Of a stretch of 64,000 bases of DNA, positions 1 through 9,024 are shown piece after piece. The DNA lies in NCBI GenBank assembly GCA_963743015.1, contig CAVUOD010000031.1, positions 372,001-436,000 of the forward strand, given 5' to 3'. This DNA is from CAVSRC01 sp963743015 (GTDB taxonomy: Bacteria; Pseudomonadota; Alphaproteobacteria; Rhizobiales; Kaistiaceae). The first letter of the stretch is position 1, and every line of letters begins with the position of its first letter. A model generated the notes under the pieces. That model searched no databases, had not been told where the DNA came from, and saw nothing but the letters and a program-made list of their open reading frames with translations. The translations under genes were made by a program, and so were the position numbers.

Positions 1-537
1 AAGATGCGGTTCATGGCTCCGCCTTCGGCGCCGCCTGCATCATGCATCAGCGTTTTTTTTCGCTGGAGAATGAGCGTTTGCCGAAGCTTTATTCGGCCAC
101 GGGACAGCGCGCCGAGAGTTCCTTTTTGCCCCATCACCTCGGCGATATGTTGCCGGTCTCGACAAATTGAGCTAAGACCTCAGCCTCAATAGCATGCGCC
201 GACCCCCGGCGAGGTCAAAGTCGGGTTGCCGGGTTGCGTGCCCGGGAGGTCAGGCCAGGCATGAGTACGGGGCCGTCACTAGTTGCTTCGGATTGGCCGG
301 GTGCCACGGTCGTTGCGAGCGAGATCCGCATGGGAATCGCGGCCGCAGCAGTGGGTACGGGATCTTCTGGAACCAGCAAATCTGGACGAACCGCTTGCGA
401 GCGGCGGGCGCGCGCCCGTTGTGCGCAGCGTGACCGGATCGGTCCTGCTGGCGGATGGCGGCTAGACCACACGCCGAAGCGGACGAATATGAACCAAACG
501 TCCCGCACCGCGGGATACTGCTGAAAGGAGAGACAAG
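1..537. other. Left edge, no confidently called gene
   Basis: No gene can be defended here. On the plus strand a short open frame ending at 465 finishes with VTGSVLLADGG, the typical C-terminal signature of classical short-chain dehydrogenases. The upstream part of that frame has no Rossmann or YxxxK motif, so this is at most the tail of a decayed SDR. On the minus strand positions 1-180 stay open and run off the window edge, but the translation is not recognised. A GGAGA ribosome-binding site just before 538 belongs to the next gene. Confidence 0.35.
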
Positions 538-1266
538 ATGGCCAACCAAATGGGCGGCAAGGTCGCCGCGGTTACCGGCGCGGCATCGGGCATCGGGCTG
601 GCGTGTGCCGAGGCGCTGATCGCGGAAGGCGCGCGCGTCGTGTTCGTGGATCGTGACGAAGCGGCGGTGAAGAAGCTCTGCGAGAAGCATGGCGATGCGG
701 CGATCCCGCTGATCATCGATCTTCTGTCGCCGGAAAGCTGCGCGACGCTGCTGCCTGCAACGCTGGAAAAGGCCGGCCGTCTCGACATCCTCCTCGCCAA
801 TGCCGGCGTTTATATCGGTGGCAATCTGGTCGAGGCCGATTCTGCCGCCATCGACCGCCTGCTCAATCTCAACGTCAATGCCGCGATCAAGAACGTGCAC
901 GACGTGCTGCCGCACATGATCGAGCGCGGCAGCGGCGACATCATCGTCACCAGCTCGGTCGCCGGCCATTACCCGGTTCCGTGGGAGCCGGTCTATTCGG
1001 CGTCGAAATGGGCCATCACCTGTTTCGTGCAGACGGTGCGACGCCAGGTCAACAAGCTCGGCGTGCGCGTCGCCCAGGTTTCGCCGGGCCCGGTGATCAG
1101 TGCGCTGCTTGCCGACTGGCCCGAGGAGAATCTGCGCAAGGCCAAGGAATCGGGCAGCCTGATCGAGCCCACCGAGGTTTCTGACGCGGTCATGTTCATG
1201 CTCACCCGCTCGCGCAATGTGACCATTCGCGACATGATCGTCCTGCCCACCAATTTCGACATCTAG
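538..1266 (+). CDS. SDR family oxidoreductase, probably polyol or sugar dehydrogenase
   Basis: This is a classical short-chain dehydrogenase of 242 residues, the usual family length. Visible motifs are the cofactor loop TGAASGIG (13-20), NAG (88-90), catalytic Ser140 and the YSASK motif with Tyr153 and Lys157. An acidic residue after the second beta strand (VFVDRD, 35-40) suggests NAD rather than NADP. The start is ATG with AAAGGAGAGAC just upstream. It converges with an AraC-type regulator and lies near transaldolase and a DhaKL/RpiB operon, so a role in oxidising a polyol such as a tetritol or pentitol is inferred. The substrate cannot be read from sequence. Confidence 0.85.
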   Translation: MANQMGGKVAAVTGAASGIGLACAEALIAEGARVVFVDRDEAAVKKLCEKHGDAAIPLIIDLLSPESCATLLPATLEKAGRLDILLANAGVYIGGNLVEADSAAIDRLLNLNVNAAIKNVHDVLPHMIERGSGDIIVTSSVAGHYPVPWEPVYSASKWAITCFVQTVRRQVNKLGVRVAQVSPGPVISALLADWPEENLRKAKESGSLIEPTEVSDAVMFMLTRSRNVTIRDMIVLPTNFDI

Positions 1267-1392
1267 GCAGGAGCCGGACCCGCGGTACCGGACATGCCGG
1301 AGACGGTCCATGACGGACTGTCTCCGGACTCTGGCCAAAATCAATCGCTGCGATGGATGCTTTCCCGCGCCTTGCGGTCACGGGGCATGTGT

Positions 1393-2275
1393 CTAGGCTG
1401 CGATCTGCACGCGTCTGTTTTCCGACATCAGTTTGCGGAACGCGGAGGGCGGCATGCCCTTCTGATTGAGGAACTGACGATTGAAGTTCGAAAGATTGTT
1501 GAATCCCGAACTCGTAGCAGATCTTGGTGATCGACAACGTCGTGTCGCTCAGGAGCTGACAGGCGAGATTGATACGCAACCTGCCGATGTACTGGATCGG
1601 CGTCATGCCGGTGTGCCGCCGGAACGAGCGCGAGAAGGCACTGGGCGTGAGACCGGCGATCTGGGCAAGCCCGGCTTCACGGAAATTTTCGGTCAGGTGT
1701 TCGCGCAAGTAGGCGAGCACCTTGTTGATGCCGGTCGACATGTAGCCGGACGGATCGGGAACATAAGAGGCGCTGGCCAATGGCTCGACACATTTGGAGC
1801 GGTTGAGCGCGCCCATGATGCCAAGAAACAATTCGACCCGGCGTGCGCCGCGCGCAGTCATCAGCTCGCCCATCAGGGGAGCGACCTCGTCGACGGTCTC
1901 CTTGCCGAACAACAGCCCGCGTCTGCTGTCGGCGAGCATGTCCTGAAACTCCGAGATTTCCGGGACCACCGGCATCAGGTTGTTAATGAAATCTTCGGTG
2001 AATTGAATGATCTGGCCGCGCTCGGGCACCGATTGCCCGACGGGCACATCGGAAATCCAGTTGTGCGGCAGGTTGGGGCCCGTGAGAATCAGATTGCCGG
2101 GCTCGAACTCGCCGATGAAATCACCGACGAAGTAGCGCCCGCTGGTCGCAACGACCAGATGAATTTCGTACTCCGGGTGAAAGTGCCAACGCACGGTCCG
2201 AAACGGATATCCGTGGGACCAGGCAGCGAAGGACTTGCTTTGAGAAATATGGACAATCTCGAGATCTGGCTCCAT
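1393..2275 (-). CDS. AraC family transcriptional regulator, frameshifted near the C-terminus
   Basis: The protein has an N-terminal cupin-like ligand domain (HFHPEYEIHLV, GRYFVGDFIGEFEPGNLIL) and a C-terminal AraC/XylS double helix-turn-helix. The first HTH is intact (EAGLAQIAGLTPSAFSRSFR). In the second HTH the frame breaks after ICYEFG: one extra T at plus-strand position 1504 pushes translation into a long unrelated tail that would end at 1202. Ignoring that base restores FNNLSNFNRQFLNQKGMPPS and a stop at 1393, giving 293 residues, normal for the family. It converges with the SDR and probably controls local polyol genes. Either a pseudogene or a sequence error; the pattern in this window favours error. 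Confidence 0.8.
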
Positions 2276-2703
2276 GCCGACTCCCTCCCCCTACCAAGTT
2301 TGAATTTCGGCCGCTCCCCTTACCGACTCTTCACCTGCATCGCCCGGGTCCTCACCCAGAACTAGAATAACTTAGTGACGATGAAAGGGGAGGCTACCTC
2401 GATCTGGACCCGATATTGATACTTTTTGGCGATCTAGCCAACCAAATCGGCACAAATTCGTGCTGACGATGCCGATCCGGCGGGGTGCGAACGCCGGGGT
2501 CCCGCTCACATCAAATGCGTGGCTACGGGTGTTCGATGACCGTCCTCCATTCCTCCCCGATAGGACCGAACCAAATGGTCGCGTCTGGTGAGACAGCCTG
2601 GCGGCGCGGCTGAGGTGGATCTCGATTGTTCTTGGGCCGCCAATAGCTCCGTCGTTTCCGCCGTAACGAAATCCCCTGCCGCGTCGTGTCTGGCCGCGCC
2701 TTG
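2276..2703. other. Intergenic region between araC-type gene and transaldolase
   Basis: About 430 bases with no supported gene. Both flanking genes read on the minus strand, so this stretch holds the end of the transaldolase transcript and the promoter of the AraC-type gene. Open frames here are short and overlap transaldolase in the wrong frame. No clear hairpin terminator or operator was seen. Confidence 0.4.
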
Positions 2704-3681
2704 TCACTGCGCCGGCTCCAACAAAGCCGCCAGCTTGGCATCGAGCAGGCCGCATAGCGTCTCGGTGTCCTTGGCGAAGGAGCGAATGCCCTCGGCGAGC
2801 TTCTCCGTCGCCATGGCGTCCTCGTTGAGCTGCCAGCGGAAGCTGACCTCGTCGAGCGCCAGGCGCTCGATCTTGGACGATGGCGGCTGGGCGCCGAGTT
2901 GGCGGACCACCTCGCCGTCCATGTGGCGCAACTCATCGAGAAGGTTCGGACTGATGGTAAGCCGATCGCAACCCGCCAGCCCAAGGATCTGGTCGGTATT
3001 GCGGAACGAGGCCCCCATGACGACGGTCTTGTAACCGAAGGCGCGGAAATACGCGTAGATCTCGCGGACCGAACGAACGCCGGGATCGTCCTCGGCCGAG
3101 GTGACGGTGGTGCCGTGGGCCTTGTACCAGTCGGTGATCCGGCCGACGAAGGGCGAGATGAGGAACACGCCCGCTTCACCGCAAAGCGCCGCCTGCGCCT
3201 TGCTGAAGATCAGCGTCAGATTGCAGGCGATGCCCTTGTCCTTGAGCGCCGCGGCCGCCTTCACGCCTTCCCAGGTGGCGGCGATCTTGATCAGGATGCG
3301 CTTGGGATCGACGCCGGCTTCCCGGTAGAGCGCAATCAGCCGCTCGGCGCGTTTGATCGTGGCAGCGGTATCGAAGGACAGGCGTGCGTCGACCTCGGTG
3401 GAGACGTAGCCCGGCACGATGCGAGAGAGTTCAGCGCCGAAATTGACGGCCAGCTTGTCGAGCGCCAGGGCGAGACGCGCCGTGGGTTCCGTCTCGCGGG
3501 CGTTGGCGTAGGCGACCGCGTCGTCCATCAGCGCGGCATATTCCGGCTTGCTGGCAGCTTTCAGAATGAGACTCGGATTGGTGGTGCAATCCTGGGCGCC
3601 CACCGCCTTGATCTGGGCAATGTCGCCGGTATCGGCGACGATGACCGTGTGGCGAGCGAGTTCGGTGAGCTTGTCTGCCAT
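2704..3681 (-). CDS. tal: Transaldolase
   Basis: Transaldolase transfers a dihydroxyacetone unit between sedoheptulose 7-phosphate and glyceraldehyde 3-phosphate, making or consuming erythrose 4-phosphate (pentose phosphate pathway, cytosol). The chosen ATG at 3681 (MADKLTELARHT) gives 325 residues. An upstream in-frame start would add 12 unlikely residues. Visible motifs are TTNPSLILKA near 33-42, STEVDARLSFD near 94-104 and the Schiff-base lysine in ILIKIAATWEG at Lys132, the same number as in the E. coli enzyme. This is the classical about 320-residue subfamily. A stand-alone copy beside DhaKL and RpiB-like genes suggests it handles erythrose 4-phosphate from a local catabolic route. Confidence 0.95.
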   Translation of the reverse strand: MADKLTELARHTVIVADTGDIAQIKAVGAQDCTTNPSLILKAASKPEYAALMDDAVAYANARETEPTARLALALDKLAVNFGAELSRIVPGYVSTEVDARLSFDTAATIKRAERLIALYREAGVDPKRILIKIAATWEGVKAAAALKDKGIACNLTLIFSKAQAALCGEAGVFLISPFVGRITDWYKAHGTTVTSAEDDPGVRSVREIYAYFRAFGYKTVVMGASFRNTDQILGLAGCDRLTISPNLLDELRHMDGEVVRQLGAQPPSSKIERLALDEVSFRWQLNEDAMATEKLAEGIRSFAKDTETLCGLLDAKLAALLEPAQ

Positions 3682-4283
3682 TCCCTGCAACCTTTGCCTT
3701 CTGCAAAATCTCGGCATCCGAACGGAGCCGGCAAGCGATCGTCGAACGCTTCAGTGCGAAGACCTGTTCGGGAGCGGTCCCTCAAGGGTCGCACCATCGG
3801 CGCCGGTCCGACATCACCGCGCTGCCACGGCCCACATTCCTAACGGGCTGTTGTTCAAGAGTGATCACAACCGCAGCTGAAGTCAAGAAAATAGAACGCA
3901 ATTTGTTGCTTTCGTAACAGTATTCGTATCGGCCGACCGTGCGCCGTTGGCGCCACTCGTATCACACCGCCCGGGAGGCGGATGCCGGGACGGCGGACGC
4001 CATCGCGCTTCGTGGGGCGCGCCTGGCAGATCGCGATAAAACCGCCGCTTCATGGCGTTGATTCAATGAAAACGGCCCCTGGCGATGGGCTCGAATAGCC
4101 TGCGCCCTGGGACAAACGGATGGGCAAGGCAACGATACCGATCCCCGGCGGCGGGCCAGGGAGAGTCCCCCGCAACACGGGCAGGGGATCACGGATCGGG
4201 CGAACGATGTTATATTTGGGTGTTATCTTTCCCGCCAAAACGCGGTAATATCTCTCCATTTAACAAGCGAGGACGATACGATT
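3682..4283. other. Divergent intergenic region, tal / deoR
   Basis: About 600 bases without a gene between the divergent transaldolase and DeoR-type genes. It includes an imperfect inverted repeat TGTTGC-TTTC-GTAACA near 3904-3920, upstream of tal, and the TTTGGGTGTTA motif near 4215-4225, upstream of the regulator. The rest shows no coding potential that I can support. Confidence 0.5.
4207..4227. promoter_or_regulatory. Candidate DeoR operator upstream of the regulator gene
   Basis: TGTTAT occurs twice as a direct repeat here, and the second copy sits in TTTGGGTGTTA. The core TTGGGTGTTA recurs (reverse strand) upstream of the rpiB-like operon at 9025-9034, where it forms one half of a perfect inverted repeat. 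Shared motifs next to a DeoR gene and its presumed target operon suggest autoregulation plus operon control. Inferred from pattern only. Confidence 0.4.
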
Positions 4284-5090
4284 TTGGATATCGAAGACGA
4301 TAGACCCCGGAATGTGAAGCCCTCTTCTGGCCCGGTCGGGCGCCGCAAAGCTCTTCTCGATTATCTGTTGCCCGTCGGTTCGGCACAGGTTGACGAACTG
4401 GCGGCCCATTTCGGCGTCAGCCGCATGACGGTGCACCGCGACCTCAGGGTTCTCGAGGAACAGGGCATCGTCCGCCGTGTGCACGGCGGTGTTACGATGC
4501 GGTCGTCGAGCCTGGTCGAGAGCACGATCCTCTATCGCTCGCGGCTCGCCGACGCGGAGAAGGAGGCGCTGGCGCATGCGGCCGCCGAAATGGTCGAGCC
4601 GGGCCAGGCCATCATTCTCGACGATTCGACAACCGTCTCGCGCATGGCCCCGCTGATCGTCGCCTGCAAACCGCTCACCGTCATCACCAACAGCCTGACG
4701 GTGATCGACATGTTGAAGGGCGCCCACGGAATCGAGACGGTTTCTCTCGGCGGCCACTACAATCCGAAGTTCAACGCATTCTTCGGCTATATCTGCGAGC
4801 AGTCGGTGGCGACACTGCGCGCCAATACCCTGTTCATGTCGACCTCGACGGTTTTCGGTGCCACCGCCTATCACCAGCAGGAGGAGGTGGTGAAGACGAA
4901 GCGGGCGCTGATGGACGCCGTCGACCGCCGCGTGCTCATGGTCGATAGCTCAAAGTTCGGCATCACCGCGCTGATCAAGCTGGCCAACCTCAACGAATTC
5001 TACACGGTGATCACCGACAGCGGTATCGCGGCGGCGGATGCCGAGACGTTGCGCAAGAGCGGCGTGCAGCTGCGCATCGTCTCGCCTTGA
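4284..5090 (+). CDS. DeoR/GlpR family transcriptional regulator
   Basis: A 268-residue repressor-type protein. The N-terminal DeoR helix-turn-helix covers roughly residues 20-70 (RKALLDYLLPVGSAQVDELA, then VSRMTVHRDLRVLEEQGIVRR). A C-terminal DeoRC sugar-phosphate-binding domain follows (ILDDSTTVSRMAPLI, TNSLTVIDML, MVDSSKFG). Family members sense phosphorylated sugars. The start is TTG at 4284 with GCGAGGA about 11 bases upstream; no closer ATG keeps the N-terminus. It stands divergent from transaldolase and faces the convergent minus-strand operon at 5369-8861. It probably responds to an intermediate of that operon, such as a tetrose or tetrulose phosphate. Confidence 0.9.
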   Translation: MDIEDDRPRNVKPSSGPVGRRKALLDYLLPVGSAQVDELAAHFGVSRMTVHRDLRVLEEQGIVRRVHGGVTMRSSSLVESTILYRSRLADAEKEALAHAAAEMVEPGQAIILDDSTTVSRMAPLIVACKPLTVITNSLTVIDMLKGAHGIETVSLGGHYNPKFNAFFGYICEQSVATLRANTLFMSTSTVFGATAYHQQEEVVKTKRALMDAVDRRVLMVDSSKFGITALIKLANLNEFYTVITDSGIAAADAETLRKSGVQLRIVSP

Positions 5091-5282
5091 CGCCTTGCCG
5101 CGGACGGCAATTGGGGTCGTCCGGAAACGACAGCGACATCGCGGCGCGCCGGTTGCGGCGGCGCGACCAGCTCCATCGTCACGGAACGGAATGCAGTGGC
5201 GCGAGGGCGCCGCACCGCGCGGTGGGTAGCGGACATCGCCGCCCCAACGCCGTCGCGATATCCGGTGTGCGAAGCGAGGATC

Positions 5283-5312
5283 AAAAAACCCGCCGCGCTG
5301 GCGCGGCGGGTT
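5283..5312 (-). terminator. Rho-independent terminator of the dehydrogenase operon
   Basis: A perfect GC-rich stem (AACCCGCCGCGC / GCGCGGCGGGTT) with a 2-base centre is followed, on the minus strand, by six Ts. It lies about 55 bases past the stop of the zinc alcohol dehydrogenase. It also sits between convergent transcripts and could partly stop the DeoR transcript. Confidence 0.8.
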
Positions 5313-5368
5313 CTCGTGTGCCTTGGCTGAAGCGGCGCGGCCGATGACGGTCACGCCCCGGCAGAAGC

Positions 5369-6496
5369 CTACGGCTTCAGCACGATCTTCAGGGAATTTT
5401 CGCCGGACTTCATCATCTTGAAGCCCTTGTCGTATTCCTTGAGCGGCAGGATGTGCGTCACCACGCCCTCGGTCGGCAGGCGGCCGTCGGCGATTGCGTC
5501 GATCACCCACGGATAGATGTACGGGCTGAGGTGGGCACCAAGGAGATCGAGCTCCTTTCGGTCGCTGATGATCGACCAGTCGACGGTGACGTCATGGCTG
5601 AACACGCTGAACTCGACGAAGCGGCCGAGCTTGCGGATCATCTTCAGGCCCTGCAGGACGGCATCCGGATGGCCGGTTGCCTCGATATAGACGTCGCAGC
5701 CGTAACCGTCGGTCATGTCCTTGACGATCTTTTCGACGTCGTCCTCGCGCGGGTTGAAGACCAGATCGGCACCGAAGGCCTTGGCGAGCTTGAGCCGCTC
5801 GGGCCTGGTGTCGAGAACGATCAGCTTCTTGGGGTTCTTGATCCTGAGCGCGCCGACCATGCCGAGGCCGAGCGTGCCGGCGCCGGCGAGCACCACCACG
5901 TCATCGAAGTCGACCTTGGCGCGTTGCACGGCGTGGGCCGAACAGGCATAGGGCTCGGTCAGCACCGCCTTCTCGAGCGGAAGATCGTTGGGAACCTTGT
6001 GCGTGCGCGATTCCTTGGGGAAGCGCATATAGGTGGCCATGCCGCCATTGACGTTGTTCTGGAAGCCGTAGACGTCGTGCTTCTCGCACATCCAGTATTC
6101 GCCACGCTTGCAGAAACGGCATTTCTCGCAGGGCACGATCTGCTCGGAGGCCAGCCGCTGGCCGAGTTCGAACTCGCCGGCAGCGGCGACGTTCTCGCCG
6201 AGCTCGACGGCGATGCCGACAAACTCATGGCCCGGAATCATCGGCGCCTTGATGTAGGCGGGCTGGTCCTTGTCGCCCCAGAAGGAGGGAGCGCCATCCC
6301 AGCTCTTGATGTCACCGGCGCAGATGCCGCAGCCTTCGACCTTGATGATGATCTCGTCGGGGCCGGCGCGCGGCGTTTCGACGGTCTCGAAACGGTAGTC
6401 GCCCGGCGCATAGGCGACCACGGCGTCCATGGTCGCCGGGATTTCGCCGAGCGAGACGGAATGGGCATGTTTTACGATGTTTGCCTTTATGTTCAT
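5369..6496 (-). CDS. Zinc-dependent alcohol dehydrogenase, erythritol/L-threitol dehydrogenase-like
   Basis: A medium-chain dehydrogenase of 375 residues. The catalytic zinc site is built from Cys56/Cys59 (CGIC) and GHE (89-91). Four structural-zinc cysteines are at 123, 126, 129 and 137 (VPCEKCRFCKRGEYWMC). The NAD-binding loop is AGAGTLG (204-210). Recalled similarity, not a search, is to the mycobacterial erythritol/L-threitol dehydrogenase, notably SEQIVPC, VTVDWSIISD and LLGAHL. It is the last gene of a minus-strand operon after dhaL, separated by about 180 bases. The proposed reaction is oxidation of a four-carbon polyol to erythrulose. Another polyol is possible. Confidence 0.85.
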   Translation of the reverse strand: MNIKANIVKHAHSVSLGEIPATMDAVVAYAPGDYRFETVETPRAGPDEIIIKVEGCGICAGDIKSWDGAPSFWGDKDQPAYIKAPMIPGHEFVGIAVELGENVAAAGEFELGQRLASEQIVPCEKCRFCKRGEYWMCEKHDVYGFQNNVNGGMATYMRFPKESRTHKVPNDLPLEKAVLTEPYACSAHAVQRAKVDFDDVVVLAGAGTLGLGMVGALRIKNPKKLIVLDTRPERLKLAKAFGADLVFNPREDDVEKIVKDMTDGYGCDVYIEATGHPDAVLQGLKMIRKLGRFVEFSVFSHDVTVDWSIISDRKELDLLGAHLSPYIYPWVIDAIADGRLPTEGVVTHILPLKEYDKGFKMMKSGENSLKIVLKP

Positions 6497-6674
6497 CTTT
6501 CTACTCCTTGGGGACGGTGAGGGGCGGGGAGCGTCGCCGCTGTTGTGGCTTGTGGCACTCCGTCGCCGGTATCGAATTTCACCTCTGGTTTCCGACTCAA
6601 CTCAAGCCCTTGTTTGCTCCTTGGCTGCGCCGACACTGGCGGCGGGCGCAGCGCTTGTCATGCCGTGATGCCAT

Positions 6675-7313
6675 TCACGCGACCTTCGGCCCGATGCTCT
6701 TGGCCATGGTTTCCAGGATCACGCAGCAGGATGCCGATCCTGCGTCCAGGACACCGCGCGAGCGCTCGCCGAGGCGGGCGGCCCGTCCGATCTTGGCGAC
6801 CATGGCGACGGTCGAATCGCGCCCCTTGCGGGCGGCATCGGTCATCTCGTCGAGGCAGGCAGTGAACGGCTTGCCGGCCTCAAGCGCGCTGTCGAAGGCG
6901 GTGACCGCCGGCACCAGTGTATCAAGCAGGGTCTTGTCGCCCGGCTTGGCGCCGCCAATGTCGACGACGCCGTCCATGCCGCTGCGGATCATCTTGCCGA
7001 ACGCTTGAGCGTCAAGCGTCGTCACGCCGTCCAGCGAATCGGCCATATCGCTGAAGAAGGTGCCGTAGAGCGGTCCCATCGAGCCGCCGATGCCGGACAT
7101 CAGCGTGTCGCCGAGAATGGCGAGGCTGTCCTTCAGTCCGGGAACCGGCTCACCCAGGGCGTTGCGGCACATGGTAAAGCCCTTGGCCATGTTGATGCCA
7201 TGGTCGCCGTCACCGATCTTGCCATCGATCTCGCTGAGATGGTCGCGATTGGCGACGATGGCGGCGATCAGATCGGTGACGACGAAGCCGGCTTCGCTGA
7301 CTGCAAGAGGCAT
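6675..7313 (-). CDS. dhaL: Dihydroxyacetone kinase L-type subunit (DhaL, ADP/ATP-binding)
   Basis: 212 residues, the length of stand-alone DhaL. The conserved aspartate cluster that chelates the nucleotide-bound magnesium is present in IDGKIGDGDHGINM (near 29-42), and the glycine loop SGIGGSMGPLYGTFF lies near 73-87. It is four bases downstream of dhaK, so the two are translated together. No DhaM phosphotransferase gene is visible in the window, so the kinase may use ATP directly or a DhaM encoded elsewhere. Beside an RpiB-like isomerase and a tetritol dehydrogenase-like protein, the substrate may be erythrulose rather than dihydroxyacetone. Confidence 0.92.
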   Translation of the reverse strand: MPLAVSEAGFVVTDLIAAIVANRDHLSEIDGKIGDGDHGINMAKGFTMCRNALGEPVPGLKDSLAILGDTLMSGIGGSMGPLYGTFFSDMADSLDGVTTLDAQAFGKMIRSGMDGVVDIGGAKPGDKTLLDTLVPAVTAFDSALEAGKPFTACLDEMTDAARKGRDSTVAMVAKIGRAARLGERSRGVLDAGSASCCVILETMAKSIGPKVA

Positions 7314-7317
7314 CGCC

Positions 7318-8322
7318 TCATCCCTTCAGGTTGGTGAGGCCGGTCGAGCGCGCGGGATATGCCAGTAGCCGGTCAAGCTCGTCGTCGAGGCGCATCATGG
7401 TCAGCGTGACACCCATCATCTCCAAAGAAGTGAAGTAGTTGCCGACATAGGTGTGGCGGATGTCGAGCTTGCGCTGGCCGAGCACTTCAGCGATGCGATC
7501 GTAGAGGATGTAAAGCTCCATGATCGGCGTCGCGCCGAGCCCGGAGAGCAGCACCGCGACCCTGTCGCCCTCGGCAAACGGCAGATCGGGAAGCACATAG
7601 TCGAGCATCATGTCGGCCATTTCGGCGGCGGGCTTGGTCTCCATCACCGTGACGCCGGGTTCGCCGTGGTGGCCGATGCCGACCTCCATCTCGCCGTCCT
7701 TGATCGAGAAGTTGGGATGGCCGACCGCCACGATGGTGCAGGGCGACAGGCCGATGCCGATCGAGCGGGTGTTGTCGATCGCCTTCTGGGCGGCGGCGAT
7801 CACCTCGTCGAGGCTGCCGCCTTCGGCAGCGCGGGCACCGCCGACTTTCCACATCAGGATCTCGCCGGCAACGCCGCGGCGCTTGGCGATCTCATCCTTG
7901 GGTGCCGAAGCCACGTCGTCGTTGGCGACGACGGTCTTGACGGTGAGGCCGTTCTTGGCGGCCATCTTGATCGCCATTTTGACGTTCATGTTGTCGCCGG
8001 CGTAATTGCCGTAGAGACAGGCGACGCCCGCTCCGCCATCGCATGCCTTGAACGCGTCGTGGAACGCCTGCGCAGTGGGGGAGGAGAAGATCTCGCCAAT
8101 TGCCACCGCGTCGACCATGTTGTCGCCGACATAGCCGAGAAAGGCCGGCTCGTGCCCCGAACCGCCACCGGTGACGACACCGACCTTGCCAGCGCGCGGC
8201 GCCGACTTGACTTTGATGACCCGGGAGTTGTCGGTTGCAGCGACCAGATCCTGGTGGGCCTTGACGTAGCCGAGGACGGCATCTTCGACCATGTGATCCG
8301 GGTCGTTGAAAATTCTGTTCAT
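7318..8322 (-). CDS. dhaK: Dihydroxyacetone kinase K-type subunit (DhaK, substrate-binding)
   Basis: 334 residues, full-length DhaK. Substrate is held as a hemiaminal on a histidine; the motif GIGHHGEPG is present with His218/His219. The N-terminal loop GGGSGHEP is at 52-59 and the GNYAGDNMN loop near 105-113. Its ATG overlaps the rpiB-like stop by four bases (ATGA), and dhaL follows after a 4-base gap, so the three genes form one translation-coupled unit. In mycobacterial tetritol pathways, Dak-type kinases phosphorylate D- or L-erythrulose. A similar role is inferred here from context. Confidence 0.93.
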   Translation of the reverse strand: MNRIFNDPDHMVEDAVLGYVKAHQDLVAATDNSRVIKVKSAPRAGKVGVVTGGGSGHEPAFLGYVGDNMVDAVAIGEIFSSPTAQAFHDAFKACDGGAGVACLYGNYAGDNMNVKMAIKMAAKNGLTVKTVVANDDVASAPKDEIAKRRGVAGEILMWKVGGARAAEGGSLDEVIAAAQKAIDNTRSIGIGLSPCTIVAVGHPNFSIKDGEMEVGIGHHGEPGVTVMETKPAAEMADMMLDYVLPDLPFAEGDRVAVLLSGLGATPIMELYILYDRIAEVLGQRKLDIRHTYVGNYFTSLEMMGVTLTMMRLDDELDRLLAYPARSTGLTNLKG

Positions 8323-8861
8323 TTCGTCATTACCTCCTGAAGCCTTTTTTCACGGCCCGGATCTTCATCGCCTGGCAAACTCGGCGCGGTGTTCGGGTCG
8401 GTATTGGATGCGTATTTGGCGTCGACGGATTCGATCGCCAGAACGTTGCCGCCCGACGGGCCGTTGGGATCGAAATCGAAGGCGACGTCGAGGTAGGCAT
8501 CGGCGATCGTCTTGGCGAGTTCGGTGCCGACGACGCGGGCGCCCATCGTGATGATCTGAGCGTTGTTGGACAGCGCGGCGCGCCGGGCAGAATAGGTGTC
8601 GTGCGTAAGCGCGGCGCGGATGCCGCGCACCTTGTTGGCGCTGATGCTGACACCGATGCCGGTGCCGCAAATGAGGATCGCCCGATCATAGGTTCCGGCA
8701 AGTACGGCCGAAGCCACGCGGTCGGCCATGTTGGCGTAGAACGGGTCGGCCTTGTCGCCGACACGCGATACATCATACGCCTCACACCGCCCCTTGAGAT
8801 GCTCGGCGAGAATGTGCGCAAGGCCTTCGCCAGCGCTGTCGCCCGCTACCGCGACTTTCAT
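8319..8861 (-). CDS. RpiB/LacAB family sugar-phosphate isomerase
   Basis: 180 residues from ATG 8861, preceded by GGAAGGGA. The RpiB/LacA/LacB motifs are present: CGTGIGVSISANK with Cys65 as base, HDTYSARRA with His87, and NNAQIITMGARVVG with Asn99. The C-terminal 30-40 residues extend beyond the usual 145-155-residue RpiB and look disordered. First gene of the rpiB-dhaK-dhaL-ADH operon. Family members interconvert ketose and aldose phosphates; in tetritol catabolism the homologous enzyme makes erythrose 4-phosphate from erythrulose 4-phosphate. That fits the nearby transaldolase. Ribose-5-phosphate isomerase activity is the alternative. Confidence 0.88.
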   Translation of the reverse strand: MKVAVAGDSAGEGLAHILAEHLKGRCEAYDVSRVGDKADPFYANMADRVASAVLAGTYDRAILICGTGIGVSISANKVRGIRAALTHDTYSARRAALSNNAQIITMGARVVGTELAKTIADAYLDVAFDFDPNGPSGGNVLAIESVDAKYASNTDPNTAPSLPGDEDPGREKRLQEVMTK

Positions 8862-9024
8862 GATCCCTTCCCTTCCCGAGAAATTCATGGATGCCCTGTC
8901 TCGCCCGCGGGATGGCAAGCATCACTGCGCGCGGAGATTGTAACAACCGGCCCGGCGGCAATGGGTGACTGCACAGATTTGTCACTTCTTCGGATCGCCG
9001 AGCTTCGACGCCTCATCGCCAAAT

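Noticed and set aside
1..190. Open minus-strand frame running off the left edge
   Set aside because: Short, no recognised motif, and the start or end cannot be seen.
1202..1392. C-terminal extension of the AraC-type frame running into the SDR gene
   Set aside because: The extension is non-homologous and overlaps the SDR antisense; restoring the frame at 1504 gives a normal family end at 1393.
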